A stretch of DNA of 64,000 bases from Paraglaciecola arctica (lineage in GTDB: Bacteria; Pseudomonadota; Gammaproteobacteria; Enterobacterales; Alteromonadaceae), in NCBI RefSeq assembly GCF_018861065.1, contig NZ_JAHKQO010000029.1, positions 19,897 through 83,896 on the forward strand, in the 5' to 3' direction. A program made the position numbers and the translations under genes. Position 1 is the first letter of the stretch. Each line of letters begins with the position of its first letter. The notes below the pieces were generated by a model. That model was given only the letters and a program-made list of their open reading frames with translations, was not told the origin of the DNA and searched no databases. Below, one piece after another: positions 8,881 through 18,664 of this stretch.

Positions 8881-10002
8881 ATGGCGTTCACCATCAACAA
8901 ACTTAGACAGCAACCTGCTTGGATCGCACTGATTATTTTCGTTGTTCTTTGTTTATGGGTTGCATCGGGTATGCTTGAAGCACAAAACCAAGATAGCTCG
9001 GTCTCGCCCAAAAAGACCGAAACGTCGTTAGTTAAGGTGACGGTAGAACAGGTAACCGCCAACAAAGTGACCCGTGAAATCAGTTTGTACGGCAGAACCG
9101 AACCCGATCGTGTTGCCACCTTGCGCGCCGAAGTAAAAGGCTTAGTAACAGCCGTGCATGTGCAAGAAGGTGAGCGTGTTAGTAAAGGCCAAAAATTAAT
9201 CAGCCTAGAAAAAAGCGACTACCAAAGTCGTTTACAGTCAGCTAAAGCAACGTTAAAGCAGCGCGAAGTAGAGCTAAAAGGTGCAGAGTCTTTAGGTAAG
9301 CAAGGCTATCAATCACAAACTGCTTTAGCTCAAGCTTCAGCCAATTTAGAAATGGCTCAAGCCGATGTCACGGCTTATGAATTAGCGGTATCTAGAACCC
9401 AAATAACGGCTCCGTTTGATGGCATTGTTAATGAACGATTTATCGAAGTGGGAGACTTTCTTAAGGAAGGCGACAAAGTTGCGATGCTTGTGGATTTAGA
9501 TCCATTGGTTATTACTGCAAATGTCACTGAAGCCAATGTTAAGGGGCTCAAAGCGCAACAGCAAGCTTCTGGACGTATGGTGTCGGGTGATGTGTTACAA
9601 GGTAAAATTCGTTATATATCCAGTGTGTCGGAACTAGGTACCAACACCTTCAAAATTGAAGTGGAAGTACCTAACTCCGATTATTCTCAAATGGCTGGCA
9701 TGAGTACCGAACTAGCTTTGCCACTGGAAACAACTTGGGCTATGCGGATTACGCCAGCGGTAATGGCTTTAGACGAACAGGGTAATCTGGGAGTCAAAAT
9801 TGTAGTTGATGAACACGTAAAGTTTGTGCCTATTGATATTGTAAAAAGTGACAGCCTAGGCGTGTGGTTATCTGGCTTGGGTCAACAAGCAGATATCATA
9901 ACTCTTGGGCACGGTTTTGTACGCGATGGCGATAAAGTAGAAGTGAGCCGTGTTGACGAAGGCGCTAACGGCGCTAACAGCCTTGCTTCAAAGGCTAACT
10001 AA
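8881..10002 (+). CDS. RND efflux pump periplasmic adaptor (HlyD/MFP family)
   Basis: The 373-residue protein has one N-terminal membrane helix (residues 14-32), then the beta-barrel, lipoyl and coiled-coil order of resistance-nodulation-division adaptors. The lipoyl half-motifs are VTAVHVQEGERVSKGQKL and RTQITAPFDGIVNE, with an Ala- and Gln-rich helical hairpin between them. It would bridge the inner-membrane pump to an outer-membrane channel of the TolC type, which is not encoded nearby. Its stop overlaps the start of the pump gene by one base, so the two are translationally coupled. Confidence 0.92.
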   Translation: MAFTINKLRQQPAWIALIIFVVLCLWVASGMLEAQNQDSSVSPKKTETSLVKVTVEQVTANKVTREISLYGRTEPDRVATLRAEVKGLVTAVHVQEGERVSKGQKLISLEKSDYQSRLQSAKATLKQREVELKGAESLGKQGYQSQTALAQASANLEMAQADVTAYELAVSRTQITAPFDGIVNERFIEVGDFLKEGDKVAMLVDLDPLVITANVTEANVKGLKAQQQASGRMVSGDVLQGKIRYISSVSELGTNTFKIEVEVPNSDYSQMAGMSTELALPLETTWAMRITPAVMALDEQGNLGVKIVVDEHVKFVPIDIVKSDSLGVWLSGLGQQADIITLGHGFVRDGDKVEVSRVDEGANGANSLASKAN

Positions 10003-13000
10003 TGAATAATCTAATTCATGGTGCCTTAAGCCATAGCCGCACAGTATTGATGATATTTGTATTACTGCTGGTTTCTGGGGTAGTGACTTATTCGAATATT
10101 CCTAAAGAATCTAATCCAGATGTGCCTATTCCATTTATCTATATTTCAATTATTCATGATGGTATCTCCCCTGAAGATGCAGAGCGGATGTTGGTTAAAC
10201 CTATGGAGCGAGAATTACGTGCTATAGATGGCCTAAAGGAAATGCGCGCGACTGCTGGAGAAGGGTTTGCCAGTATCAACCTCGAATTTATAGCAGGCTT
10301 TGATTCTGGCGAAGCGTTAGCAGATGTTAGAGATAAAGTAACCGTTGCCCGAGCAAAACTGCCCTCTGAGTCTGAAGAGCCGACTATTCACGAAGTCACT
10401 ATGGCCGGGCAACAAGCGGCGATTACTGTGGTGTTGTCTGGACCTGTTTCAGAGCGAGCATTGGTGACCGTTGCCCGAGAATTAAAAAACCAATTAGAAG
10501 GATTAAGCGAAGTTCTTGAAGTGGATATTGGCGGCGATCGCGAAGACATAGTTGAAATAGTAGTCGATCCATTACTGATGGAGTCTTACGGGCTGGATCA
10601 AAGCGATATTTTAAACCTGCTATCACGAAATAATAAATTGGTACCTGCAGGCACAATGGACAATGGTAAGGGTAGTTTTGCGGTCAAGGTTCCCTCTGTT
10701 TTTGAATCAGTAAAAGATGTGATGGAACAACCGGTGAAAGTGCAGGGTGACAGTGTCATTACTTTTCAAGACGTAGCACAAGTCAGACGCGCCTATAAAG
10801 ATCCCAACAGTTTTGCACGATTAAATGGTCATACATCAGTGTCGCTAGAGGTAAAAAAACGGCCAGGTGAGAATATGCTTGAAACTGTGGCTAATGTGAA
10901 ATCACTAGTTTCTGCGGCACAACAATCCTCTATATGGCCGGCTAGTATTGAAGTGAGTTATACAGGTGATCAAAGCATTGACGTAAACATGATGCTGACC
11001 GATCTACAAAACAACGTGTCTAGCGCCATTATTTTGGTGGCTGTAGTTATTGTGGCGATTTTGGGTTTGCGCACAGCCATATTGGTGGGTGTGTCTATTC
11101 CAGGCTCATTTTTGACCGGAATTCTGATTATTTCGTTATTTGGATACACCTTAAATATGGTGGTGCTGTTTTCACTTATCATGGCTGTGGGCATGTTAGT
11201 TGATGGTGCCATAGTTGTGACTGAATACGCCGATCGCTGTATGAGTGAAGGCATGGATAAAAAAGCCGCCTACAGTAAAGCGGCGCAAAGAATGGCATGG
11301 CCAATAATCGCCTCTACTGCGACTACCTTAGCTGCCTTTGCTCCTTTAATGTTTTGGCCGGGCATGATGGGTGAATTCATGAAATACCTGCCTTTTACCT
11401 TGATCGCTGTATTGTCAGCATCACTGTTAATGGCATTGATATTTGTCCCAGTATTGGGTGGTGTATTTGGTAAACCGCGCTATGTCACCAAATTTGCAAA
11501 GCAACAAATGCTTGAAACTGAAACGGGTGACATAAAAAAAGTACAGGGTTTTTCAGGTAAATATATCCGTGTCTTAGCGACGGCTATTGCGCATCCGTGG
11601 AAAATATTGATGGGTGCAATAGTGGTTGCCATATTGTCCTTTACCGCTTATGGGATGTCCGGTTTAGGGACACAGTTTTTTCCTAACGTTGATTCCAAAG
11701 GGATTAATATTACCGTGCGAAGTGCGGGGGATTTATCGATTTACGAAAAAGATAAAGTCATCAAAACAGTCGAATCTCGATTGTTAGATATGGATGCAAT
11801 TGAAACCCTCTATGTGCGAACCGGTGGTAGCGATCAAATCGGTTATTTGCGCATGAATCTATTGGATTGGCATTTACGTGAACACTCAGACGAGGTCCTA
11901 AAAGAAACCCACGCTAGGCTTGATGATTTAGCAGGTATGGATATTGAAATTACACCGGATCAAAATGGCCCACAGCAGGGCAAAGATTTACAAATTTTAC
12001 TGTCTTCTCGTTTTCCTGAATTACTCGATGAAGCTGCATTAAAAATACGAGCCGCATTAAGTAATAACGATAAATTTACTTCTATTAGTGATACAGCGTC
12101 AAAACCGGGTATTGAATGGCAACTTAAGGTTAACCGCAGTGATGCGGCGCGATTCGGCGCAGACGCAACCCTAGTTGGCAGTACTGTTCAGTTTATTACT
12201 AATGGTCTAAAAATTGGCGAGTATCGACCAAACGATGTTGATGATGAGTTGGATATTCGAGTGCGTTATCCAATGGATTCCCGATACGTTGGTAAACTCG
12301 ATGAATTACGTATGAAAACCGCGAGTGGCATGGTGCCTATCTCCAATTTTGTAGAACGTAGTCCGCATCCTAAAACCGACCTTATTCGGCATATCGATAG
12401 TCAGCGAGTGATTACGGTTGAAGCGAATATGGTCCCAGGAGAATTGTTAAGTATTGAACTACCTAAATTGCAGGCATTACTACCTGAATTAGATCTCGAT
12501 CCTAGAGTGAATCTACAGGTAAAAGGCCAAAATGAACAACAAGATGAGTCAACCGTTTTTTTGCAAAATGCCTTCTTAGTGGCGTTGTTTGTCATGGCGA
12601 TAATTTTGGTGACACAGTTTAATAGTTTCTATCAAGCCTTTTTGATTCTAAGCGCAGTATTGTTTTCAACTGTAGGGGTGTTTTTGGGTCTATTGGTATT
12701 TCAGCAACCCTTTGGAATTGTCATGTCTGGTATTGGTGTCATAGCGCTGGCGGGAATTGTAGTAAACAACAATATAGTACTTATCGACACCTATAACATT
12801 TTGCGTAAAGAGGGTCTTCCTTATTCTGAGGCAATCTTGCGTACAGGAGCACAACGTTTACGGCCGGTGTTAATGACAACTGTCACCACCATTTTAGGAT
12901 TGTTACCTATGGTGGCCAAAGTCAATATCGATTTTGTTGGTCGTAATGTCGATATTGGGGGGCCTTCAACCGAGTGGTGGTCACAATTGGCTACAGCAGT

Positions 13001-13148
13001 GGCTGGTGGCTTAGCCTTTGCTACTGTGCTCACCTTAATTCTGACACCTTGTATGTTAGCCTTGAAAGCACGAAGAGAAGAGCGTAAGGCTTCAAAAAAT
13101 ACTGGGCGGGAAATTAACTACTCTGCTGAATCACTAGGTGATGCTTAA
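10002..13148 (+). CDS. RND family efflux pump, inner-membrane permease
   Basis: The 1048-residue length and repeated layout are those of AcrB-type proton-driven pumps: TM1 at residues 12-30, a large periplasmic loop, TM2-6 around residues 335-475, a second periplasmic loop, and TM8-12 around 855-1025. The conserved Asp of TM4 is seen in GMLVDGAIVVTEY. Start NNLIHGALSHSRTVLMIF and the PKESNPDVPIPF segment are usual for the HAE1-like group. Substrates cannot be predicted. It forms a two-gene operon with the adaptor and ends about 100 bases before the aminotransferase gene, so co-transcription with that cluster is possible. Confidence 0.93.
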   Translation: MNNLIHGALSHSRTVLMIFVLLLVSGVVTYSNIPKESNPDVPIPFIYISIIHDGISPEDAERMLVKPMERELRAIDGLKEMRATAGEGFASINLEFIAGFDSGEALADVRDKVTVARAKLPSESEEPTIHEVTMAGQQAAITVVLSGPVSERALVTVARELKNQLEGLSEVLEVDIGGDREDIVEIVVDPLLMESYGLDQSDILNLLSRNNKLVPAGTMDNGKGSFAVKVPSVFESVKDVMEQPVKVQGDSVITFQDVAQVRRAYKDPNSFARLNGHTSVSLEVKKRPGENMLETVANVKSLVSAAQQSSIWPASIEVSYTGDQSIDVNMMLTDLQNNVSSAIILVAVVIVAILGLRTAILVGVSIPGSFLTGILIISLFGYTLNMVVLFSLIMAVGMLVDGAIVVTEYADRCMSEGMDKKAAYSKAAQRMAWPIIASTATTLAAFAPLMFWPGMMGEFMKYLPFTLIAVLSASLLMALIFVPVLGGVFGKPRYVTKFAKQQMLETETGDIKKVQGFSGKYIRVLATAIAHPWKILMGAIVVAILSFTAYGMSGLGTQFFPNVDSKGINITVRSAGDLSIYEKDKVIKTVESRLLDMDAIETLYVRTGGSDQIGYLRMNLLDWHLREHSDEVLKETHARLDDLAGMDIEITPDQNGPQQGKDLQILLSSRFPELLDEAALKIRAALSNNDKFTSISDTASKPGIEWQLKVNRSDAARFGADATLVGSTVQFITNGLKIGEYRPNDVDDELDIRVRYPMDSRYVGKLDELRMKTASGMVPISNFVERSPHPKTDLIRHIDSQRVITVEANMVPGELLSIELPKLQALLPELDLDPRVNLQVKGQNEQQDESTVFLQNAFLVALFVMAIILVTQFNSFYQAFLILSAVLFSTVGVFLGLLVFQQPFGIVMSGIGVIALAGIVVNNNIVLIDTYNILRKEGLPYSEAILRTGAQRLRPVLMTTVTTILGLLPMVAKVNIDFVGRNVDIGGPSTEWWSQLATAVAGGLAFATVLTLILTPCMLALKARREERKASKNTGREINYSAESLGDA

Positions 13149-13249
13149 ATGACGGTATACACACTTGTCATCAAACGGTCTCAAAAGTGAAATAATTTAT
13201 TCAAACTGCAATGTTAGCTTAAGCCAAACCAGTTGGCCTAAGCAAAACT

Positions 13250-15016
13250 ATGCAAATCAGTTACATCATTTATTTTGTTCTTATATTAGTAGGGTGTTAT
13301 GTAGTTTCACGGCTATTGACTCGCCTGCAACTCTCCCGAGCTAAACATTCTTCTCTTCGAGGTCATAGCAAATGGTCGAGGCGTATTGCTGCCAAAATCC
13401 CCTTTTTTACCTATAGCGATTCTGAGTATTTCTGTACCGATGGAGCTCCCCATAACATCGCCTCGCTTAGACGTAATGCGATGCAAAAATTGCAAGATAA
13501 TCTCGCAAAGCGATCTGCTGATACCTTGGCATACAGCGAGTCGATTGAACGCAGCATTTCAGATGTACGTTTTACTAGTCATTATCGTATTCCATTCCCG
13601 TATCGAAATCAGTTAAGCAAAACCTTTAAACTTGGCTCTATTGCTGATGAGTCTAAAGGTAACCAAATAAAAGACCTAGATGGTAACTGGCGTTATGACT
13701 TGTCGGGTTCTTATGGCGTCAATGTGTTTGGCTACGATTTTTACAAAGAATGTATGCAACTGGGCGCACAGCAAACCCAATCCCTAGGCCCCGTGCTTGG
13801 CGCATACCATCCAGTCATCGCTGAAAATGTGGCACAAATCAAAAAAATATCGGGTTTAGACGAAGTTTCTTTCCATATGTCCGGTACCGAAGCGGTAATG
13901 CAAGCCGTCAGATTAGCGCGATATCATACCGGTAAAACCCATCTTGTTCGCTTGTGTGGCGCCTATCATGGCTGGTGGGATGGGGTACAGCCTGGCATAG
14001 GTAATAATCGTAAAACCCACGATGTGTATACTTTAGAAGACTTAAGTGAACATACCTTACATGTGCTTAATACTCGCAAAGACATTGCCTGTATCTTGAT
14101 TAATCCGTTACAAGCGTTTCATCCTAATTCTGACTCGGCGTCAGACGTGTCACTGATTGCAAGCGACCGTGATACCCATTTCGATAAACTGGCCTATAGC
14201 AAGTGGTTGACGAAAATCAGAGATATCTGCACCCACAAAAACATCGTGCTTATATTTGATGAAGTATTCACGGGTTTTAGATTAAGTTATCGCGGCGCGC
14301 AGGGCTTTTTTGGTGTCCAGGCAGATATGGTGACCTACGGTAAAACACTAGGCGGTGGATATCCTGTTGGGGTGTTAGCGGGTACTCACTCTCTAATGAA
14401 ACGTTTTAAAGACGCTAAACCGGTGGACGTTTCTTTTGCTCGAGGCACCTTTAATTCTCATCCTAGTGTGATGGGTGCAATGCATGAGTTTCTCAAAAAA
14501 ATTCAAGCGCCTGAAATTCAGACTTTATACCAAACCTCTGAAGTCACCTGGAGTCAGCGAGTGGCGCGTTTTAATCAGCGCCTATTAGCTGAAAAACTGC
14601 CTCTAAGAATTACCAACATGCACTCTATTTTATCGGTGATTTATACCCAACCTAGTCGTTACAACTGGATGTTGCAGTTTTACCTACGAGACTCAGGCTT
14701 AGAGCTGAGTTGGACCGGCACCGGGCGATTTATCATGAGCTTAAGTTATAGCGATGATGAATTTGAAGCAGTGATTGAGCGTTTTATCACAGCGGCAAAA
14801 CAGATGTCTCAAGATGGTTGGTGGTGGACCTGTGATGCACTGACCAATAAAGCTATCAAGCGGCAGTTCTTAGGAGACATGTTAACGGCAATGTTTCCAA
14901 TATTACGTCCTGTATTACCTGCACCGCTGCACAAGCTTAAAAGTCAAAATAATCCAAAGGCACCCAATAGCAAATTCGTAGCGCAGTCAGATAACAACTC
15001 AAGTCAGGTAGGTTAG
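13250..15016 (+). CDS. Membrane-anchored class III aminotransferase (glutamate-1-semialdehyde mutase-like)
   Basis: The 588-residue protein starts with a single hydrophobic helix (residues 4-20), unusual for this soluble family. An extension follows, then from about residue 130 a fold-type I class III aminotransferase. It has SGTEAVMQAVRLAR, GAYHGWWDGV, the cofactor Asp in LIFDEVFTGF, and the PLP lysine at about 365 in VTYGKTLGGGYPVG. The closest family look is hemL or 2-aminomutase-like. The next gene starts two bases after its stop, and the cluster partners are a glycosyltransferase, a PSD-like decarboxylase and an Mpo1-like protein. A lipid-linked amine transfer is therefore suspected but not shown. 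Confidence 0.8.
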   Translation: MQISYIIYFVLILVGCYVVSRLLTRLQLSRAKHSSLRGHSKWSRRIAAKIPFFTYSDSEYFCTDGAPHNIASLRRNAMQKLQDNLAKRSADTLAYSESIERSISDVRFTSHYRIPFPYRNQLSKTFKLGSIADESKGNQIKDLDGNWRYDLSGSYGVNVFGYDFYKECMQLGAQQTQSLGPVLGAYHPVIAENVAQIKKISGLDEVSFHMSGTEAVMQAVRLARYHTGKTHLVRLCGAYHGWWDGVQPGIGNNRKTHDVYTLEDLSEHTLHVLNTRKDIACILINPLQAFHPNSDSASDVSLIASDRDTHFDKLAYSKWLTKIRDICTHKNIVLIFDEVFTGFRLSYRGAQGFFGVQADMVTYGKTLGGGYPVGVLAGTHSLMKRFKDAKPVDVSFARGTFNSHPSVMGAMHEFLKKIQAPEIQTLYQTSEVTWSQRVARFNQRLLAEKLPLRITNMHSILSVIYTQPSRYNWMLQFYLRDSGLELSWTGTGRFIMSLSYSDDEFEAVIERFITAAKQMSQDGWWWTCDALTNKAIKRQFLGDMLTAMFPILRPVLPAPLHKLKSQNNPKAPNSKFVAQSDNNSSQVG

Positions 15017-15018
15017 AT

Positions 15019-17727
15019 ATGTTGATAACAAAAGATACACGAGTACAGCAAAGCTTTAGGCCGTCTTTAAACGTTGAATTTGATGTCTTTTTACAACAAC
15101 AGAGCAAAAGGTTTGCACCTGAAAACTGTCTTAAGATTGATTTTCATTGCCATGATCAAAATAGTGACGTACCCGACGAGTTATGGGGGCGTATTTTGAG
15201 ATTGCCAGAAACCTGGTTGAAAACCAAAAAGTTAGTGAAGTTGCTGCAGGCAAACGGCAGTCAAGTCTTAACCATTACCAACCATAACAACGCCCGTTCT
15301 TGTTGGGATCTTAAATCTAAAGGTATAGATGTTTTAGCGGCTGCGGAATTTACGTGTTTTTTCCCAGAGTACGATTTGTTTATCCATGTTTTAACTTACG
15401 GCTTTAACCAAGAGCAAGAAGAGATACTGAATCGTAAAAGACAAAACGTGTACGAGTTTTTACGCTACGCTGCCGCCGAAGATTTGCCAGTGATTATGCC
15501 GCACCCTTTATACTTCTATACTCGTAATGAAAAGATTGACCTAAGCCTGTTTGAAAAACTGGCAGTAATCTTTGCCCGCTTTGAAGTCTTAAATGGGCAA
15601 CGAGACTTGTGGCAAAGCGTTCTAACGTTAAATTGGGTACAAAGTTTAAGTCCAGAAAAGGTCCTGAGTTATGCTAAAAAGCATAATTTAGATCCAGCTG
15701 AATTTGGCGTGGATCCCTATAAAGCTAAGGTCCTCACTGGTGGTTCTGACGATCATACCGGTATTTTTGCTGGGCAGTGCGGATCTTACTTATATGTGGA
15801 AAATTTGGCTGAACGCCTGAAAACAACTCCTGCCTCTGAACTTGCACTAGAAGCCATAAAAAATGGCGATATCGCACCCTTTGGGCAAGTGGGTGAAAAT
15901 CAAAAACTGAATATTGCGTTGTTAGACTATTTCTCGCAAGTGGCTACCAAAATCAAAGATCCTGGTTTGTTTAGGATCATGCTGCACCGCGGTTCAACCT
16001 GGGACAAAATCGGCTGCTTTGTTGTCAGTAACTTATTGTTAGAAATGCAAAAACACAAAAAAACAATGAAGTTCTTTTCTTTTGTTCATGAATCCTTGCA
16101 AGGTAAAAAGCCAAGTAAGTTACTGAAATGGCAAGTATCCAAGGACTATAAGTTTTGCATCAATCAACTAGAAAAAATCGCCGACAGCAAAAAAGAAGGT
16201 CCTGAGATATTTACCGAAACGGTGAATACTGCCATCAGAGAACTATTTACACATTTGAATCGTTTGATCGCACAACGTGTGGAAGCGGCCATCAAAAATA
16301 GTAATGGTCTTCGCCTAGACAGCTTCTCTACAGAAGAGATCACCCGTAAATTTGAAGTGCCTAGTCAACTCACCGCCTTGTTTTTGGGTGAGGGTAAACG
16401 CCAAGACAACATGAGTAACGTACGGGTTGAGAAGTTGCTCGACAACTTATCATTCCCGATTTTAATCAGTTTGATTTTAGCAGGGTCGACTTTGGCGTCT
16501 ACCCGAGTGTTGTATCAGAATAGACAATTGCTGAATCAGTTTGCGCAACACTTAGGCAAAAATCAGCACTCTAATCGCGCACTATATTTGACTGATACTT
16601 TGTTAGACAAAAATGGCGTTTCAACCTCATTAAGTGGCAAACTAAAAGAAATTCAACGTGCCGATCTACCAGTTGATTTTTTGATTTGTCATGAAGAGGC
16701 AGAGTCAGCGCCACATTTACATGTGGTGCGCCCTATTACTGAATTTGAAGTTCACCGCTATGGGGAACAAAAAATTCGTATTCCAGACTTGATGGAAATC
16801 GCCAATATATTTTATGACGGTGGCTACGACAGAATTATCTGTTCGACAGAAGGCCCAATGGCGGCGGTCTCTTTGTTTATCCAGCAAATGTTCAACGTAC
16901 CAAGTTACTTTTTTATGCACACCGACTGGGTGGATTTTATTAAACATACCACCGATTTGAATCAACACGAACGTGACAGAGTGAGACGTTTAATGCGTGC
17001 CTTATATAACAGGTACGATGGTGTGTTTGTGCTTAATTCTGAGCACAAAGACTGGTTAACAGGTTTTGAGATGCAGCTTCCTGAAGACCAAGTATTTGTA
17101 ACTGCGCATCACACTCAGCCAAGAGATTTAGGAATTCAAAAAGTGAGTAAGGCTAGCATTATTCCCGGTGCGACTGATGATACTCCAGTATTGTTTATTG
17201 CCTGTAGAATAAGTAAAGAAAAGGGGATTTTAGAGCTCCCCGAAATTGTTAAACAAGCCAAAAAGCGTATTCCTAATTTAGAAATTGTGGTGGCCGGCTC
17301 TGGACCTGCAGAACAACAACTCAAAGAAGCTTTGCCAGATGCTGTTTATCTTGGCTGGCAAGATAAAAAACAACTCGCTGCACTATATCTAGGATTGGAT
17401 TTGTTTGTTTTCCCGTCACGCTTCGATACCTTTGGTAATGTCATCTTAGAGGCATTTGTGCACGGTATGCCAACGGTTGCCTACAATTGTAAAGGCCCTA
17501 AAGATATTATCCAAAATAACAAAAATGGCTATTTGGTAGAAGACATTGCCGCCATGAGTGACAAAATCGTTGAGTATTTTTCGAATGCAAATACTCAAGA
17601 AAACATGCAACAAAAAGCCTTACAGCGAGCCAGCGAGTATCAAGCTGAACCTATCATGCAACAGTTTTTACATGACATGGGGTTAGAGTTACCGGTTTTA
17701 TACAACAATCAAAGAACGGTGGCCTAA
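15019..17727 (+). CDS. PHP-type metallophosphoesterase fused to a GT4 glycosyltransferase
   Basis: This 902-residue protein joins two enzymes. Residues 38-250 are a PHP domain with its metal ligands: HCH at 43-45, H89 in TITNHN, E110, H162 in MPHPLYF, and GGSDDH at 241-246. Residues 250-520 are helical and unassigned. From about residue 520 there is a GT-B fold family-4 glycosyltransferase: LTDTLLDKNGVSTSL, then FIACRISKEKGILELPE, VVAGSGP and FPSRFDTFGNVILEAFVHGM. GT4 relatives include the acyl- and diacylglycerol glycosyltransferases. The fusion suggests phosphate removal and glycosyl transfer on one substrate. No signal peptide is present, so it is cytoplasmic. It starts two bases after the aminotransferase stop. 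Confidence 0.85.
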   Translation: MLITKDTRVQQSFRPSLNVEFDVFLQQQSKRFAPENCLKIDFHCHDQNSDVPDELWGRILRLPETWLKTKKLVKLLQANGSQVLTITNHNNARSCWDLKSKGIDVLAAAEFTCFFPEYDLFIHVLTYGFNQEQEEILNRKRQNVYEFLRYAAAEDLPVIMPHPLYFYTRNEKIDLSLFEKLAVIFARFEVLNGQRDLWQSVLTLNWVQSLSPEKVLSYAKKHNLDPAEFGVDPYKAKVLTGGSDDHTGIFAGQCGSYLYVENLAERLKTTPASELALEAIKNGDIAPFGQVGENQKLNIALLDYFSQVATKIKDPGLFRIMLHRGSTWDKIGCFVVSNLLLEMQKHKKTMKFFSFVHESLQGKKPSKLLKWQVSKDYKFCINQLEKIADSKKEGPEIFTETVNTAIRELFTHLNRLIAQRVEAAIKNSNGLRLDSFSTEEITRKFEVPSQLTALFLGEGKRQDNMSNVRVEKLLDNLSFPILISLILAGSTLASTRVLYQNRQLLNQFAQHLGKNQHSNRALYLTDTLLDKNGVSTSLSGKLKEIQRADLPVDFLICHEEAESAPHLHVVRPITEFEVHRYGEQKIRIPDLMEIANIFYDGGYDRIICSTEGPMAAVSLFIQQMFNVPSYFFMHTDWVDFIKHTTDLNQHERDRVRRLMRALYNRYDGVFVLNSEHKDWLTGFEMQLPEDQVFVTAHHTQPRDLGIQKVSKASIIPGATDDTPVLFIACRISKEKGILELPEIVKQAKKRIPNLEIVVAGSGPAEQQLKEALPDAVYLGWQDKKQLAALYLGLDLFVFPSRFDTFGNVILEAFVHGMPTVAYNCKGPKDIIQNNKNGYLVEDIAAMSDKIVEYFSNANTQENMQQKALQRASEYQAEPIMQQFLHDMGLELPVLYNNQRTVA

Positions 17728-17729
17728 GC

Positions 17730-18608
17730 GTGGTAAGCGGAGTACAAACTTTAACTAAACGAGAACAGCTTAATTTTTTACTGACTAACCGTATTCCTAG
17801 ACGGTGGCTTACCTTCTTTATGGGCTGGTACAGCCAAATTCAAAGTCCGTTGTTAACTAAGCTTTCCATTTGGTTATGGTCGTTATTTGCTGAAGATTTA
17901 AGGCTGCAAGATGCTAAAAAGCAAAACTTTACTAGTTTAGGTGAGTGTTTTACTCGCGAACTTAAAGATGGCTTAAGACCTATTGCAATGGATCCGCAGC
18001 AAGTGGTGAGTCCATGTGACGCTATAGTGGGTGAATGCGGTGAGATACAAGGTACTAAGGTTTTTCAAGCTAAGGGCTTTCCTTATGATATCAGTGAGTT
18101 AATACCCAATATTCACTTAAATCATAAATACCGTGATGGTAAATACGTCACGCTGCGTTTGAAATCCAGTATGTACCATAGGTTTCACGCACCTGTAGAC
18201 TGCAGTGTGAGTAATGTCACCTATATTTCGGGTGACACATGGAATGTCAATCCAGTGGCACTTAAAAAAGTACAAAAACTGTTTTGTAAAAACGAGCGCG
18301 CAGTAATCGAACTTAAAAATAATCACCCTACCAGCAGCATTACATTAGTGCCAGTGGCCGCTATTTTGGTGGCAAGTATGAAGTTTAACTTTTTGTCGCA
18401 AACTTTAAATTTGAAATACCAAGGTCCCAACGAAATTTCTTGTGATGCACAGTTTAATAAAGGTCAAGAAATGGGCTATTTCCAGCATGGCTCTACCATT
18501 ATTTTATTCGCCACTAGTAATTACGAATTTTGTGAAGGCATTAAACAAGGAACGCCCATTAAGATGGGGCAGCCTTTACTTAACGGGCATTTAACCAGTT
18601 TTCCATAA
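17730..18608 (+). CDS. Phosphatidylserine decarboxylase-like pyruvoyl enzyme
   Basis: The 292-residue protein has the PSD family marks: VSPCDAIVGE with the conserved Asp, MYHRFHAPVD with the paired His, and the self-cleavage Ser in HGSTIILF near the C terminus (usually LGST), where the pyruvoyl group would form. It would decarboxylate an amino-acid headgroup, making an amine. The GTG start at 17730 lies two bases after the previous stop. Its position beside a glycosyltransferase and an aminotransferase makes a dedicated, non-housekeeping substrate plausible. A second true psd elsewhere in the genome would support that reading. Confidence 0.82.
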   Translation: MVSGVQTLTKREQLNFLLTNRIPRRWLTFFMGWYSQIQSPLLTKLSIWLWSLFAEDLRLQDAKKQNFTSLGECFTRELKDGLRPIAMDPQQVVSPCDAIVGECGEIQGTKVFQAKGFPYDISELIPNIHLNHKYRDGKYVTLRLKSSMYHRFHAPVDCSVSNVTYISGDTWNVNPVALKKVQKLFCKNERAVIELKNNHPTSSITLVPVAAILVASMKFNFLSQTLNLKYQGPNEISCDAQFNKGQEMGYFQHGSTIILFATSNYEFCEGIKQGTPIKMGQPLLNGHLTSFP

Positions 18609-18664
18609 CACTTAGACGACAAAAAGGTCGTCGATTTTACATTGACTAACTAATAGGTATAAAT

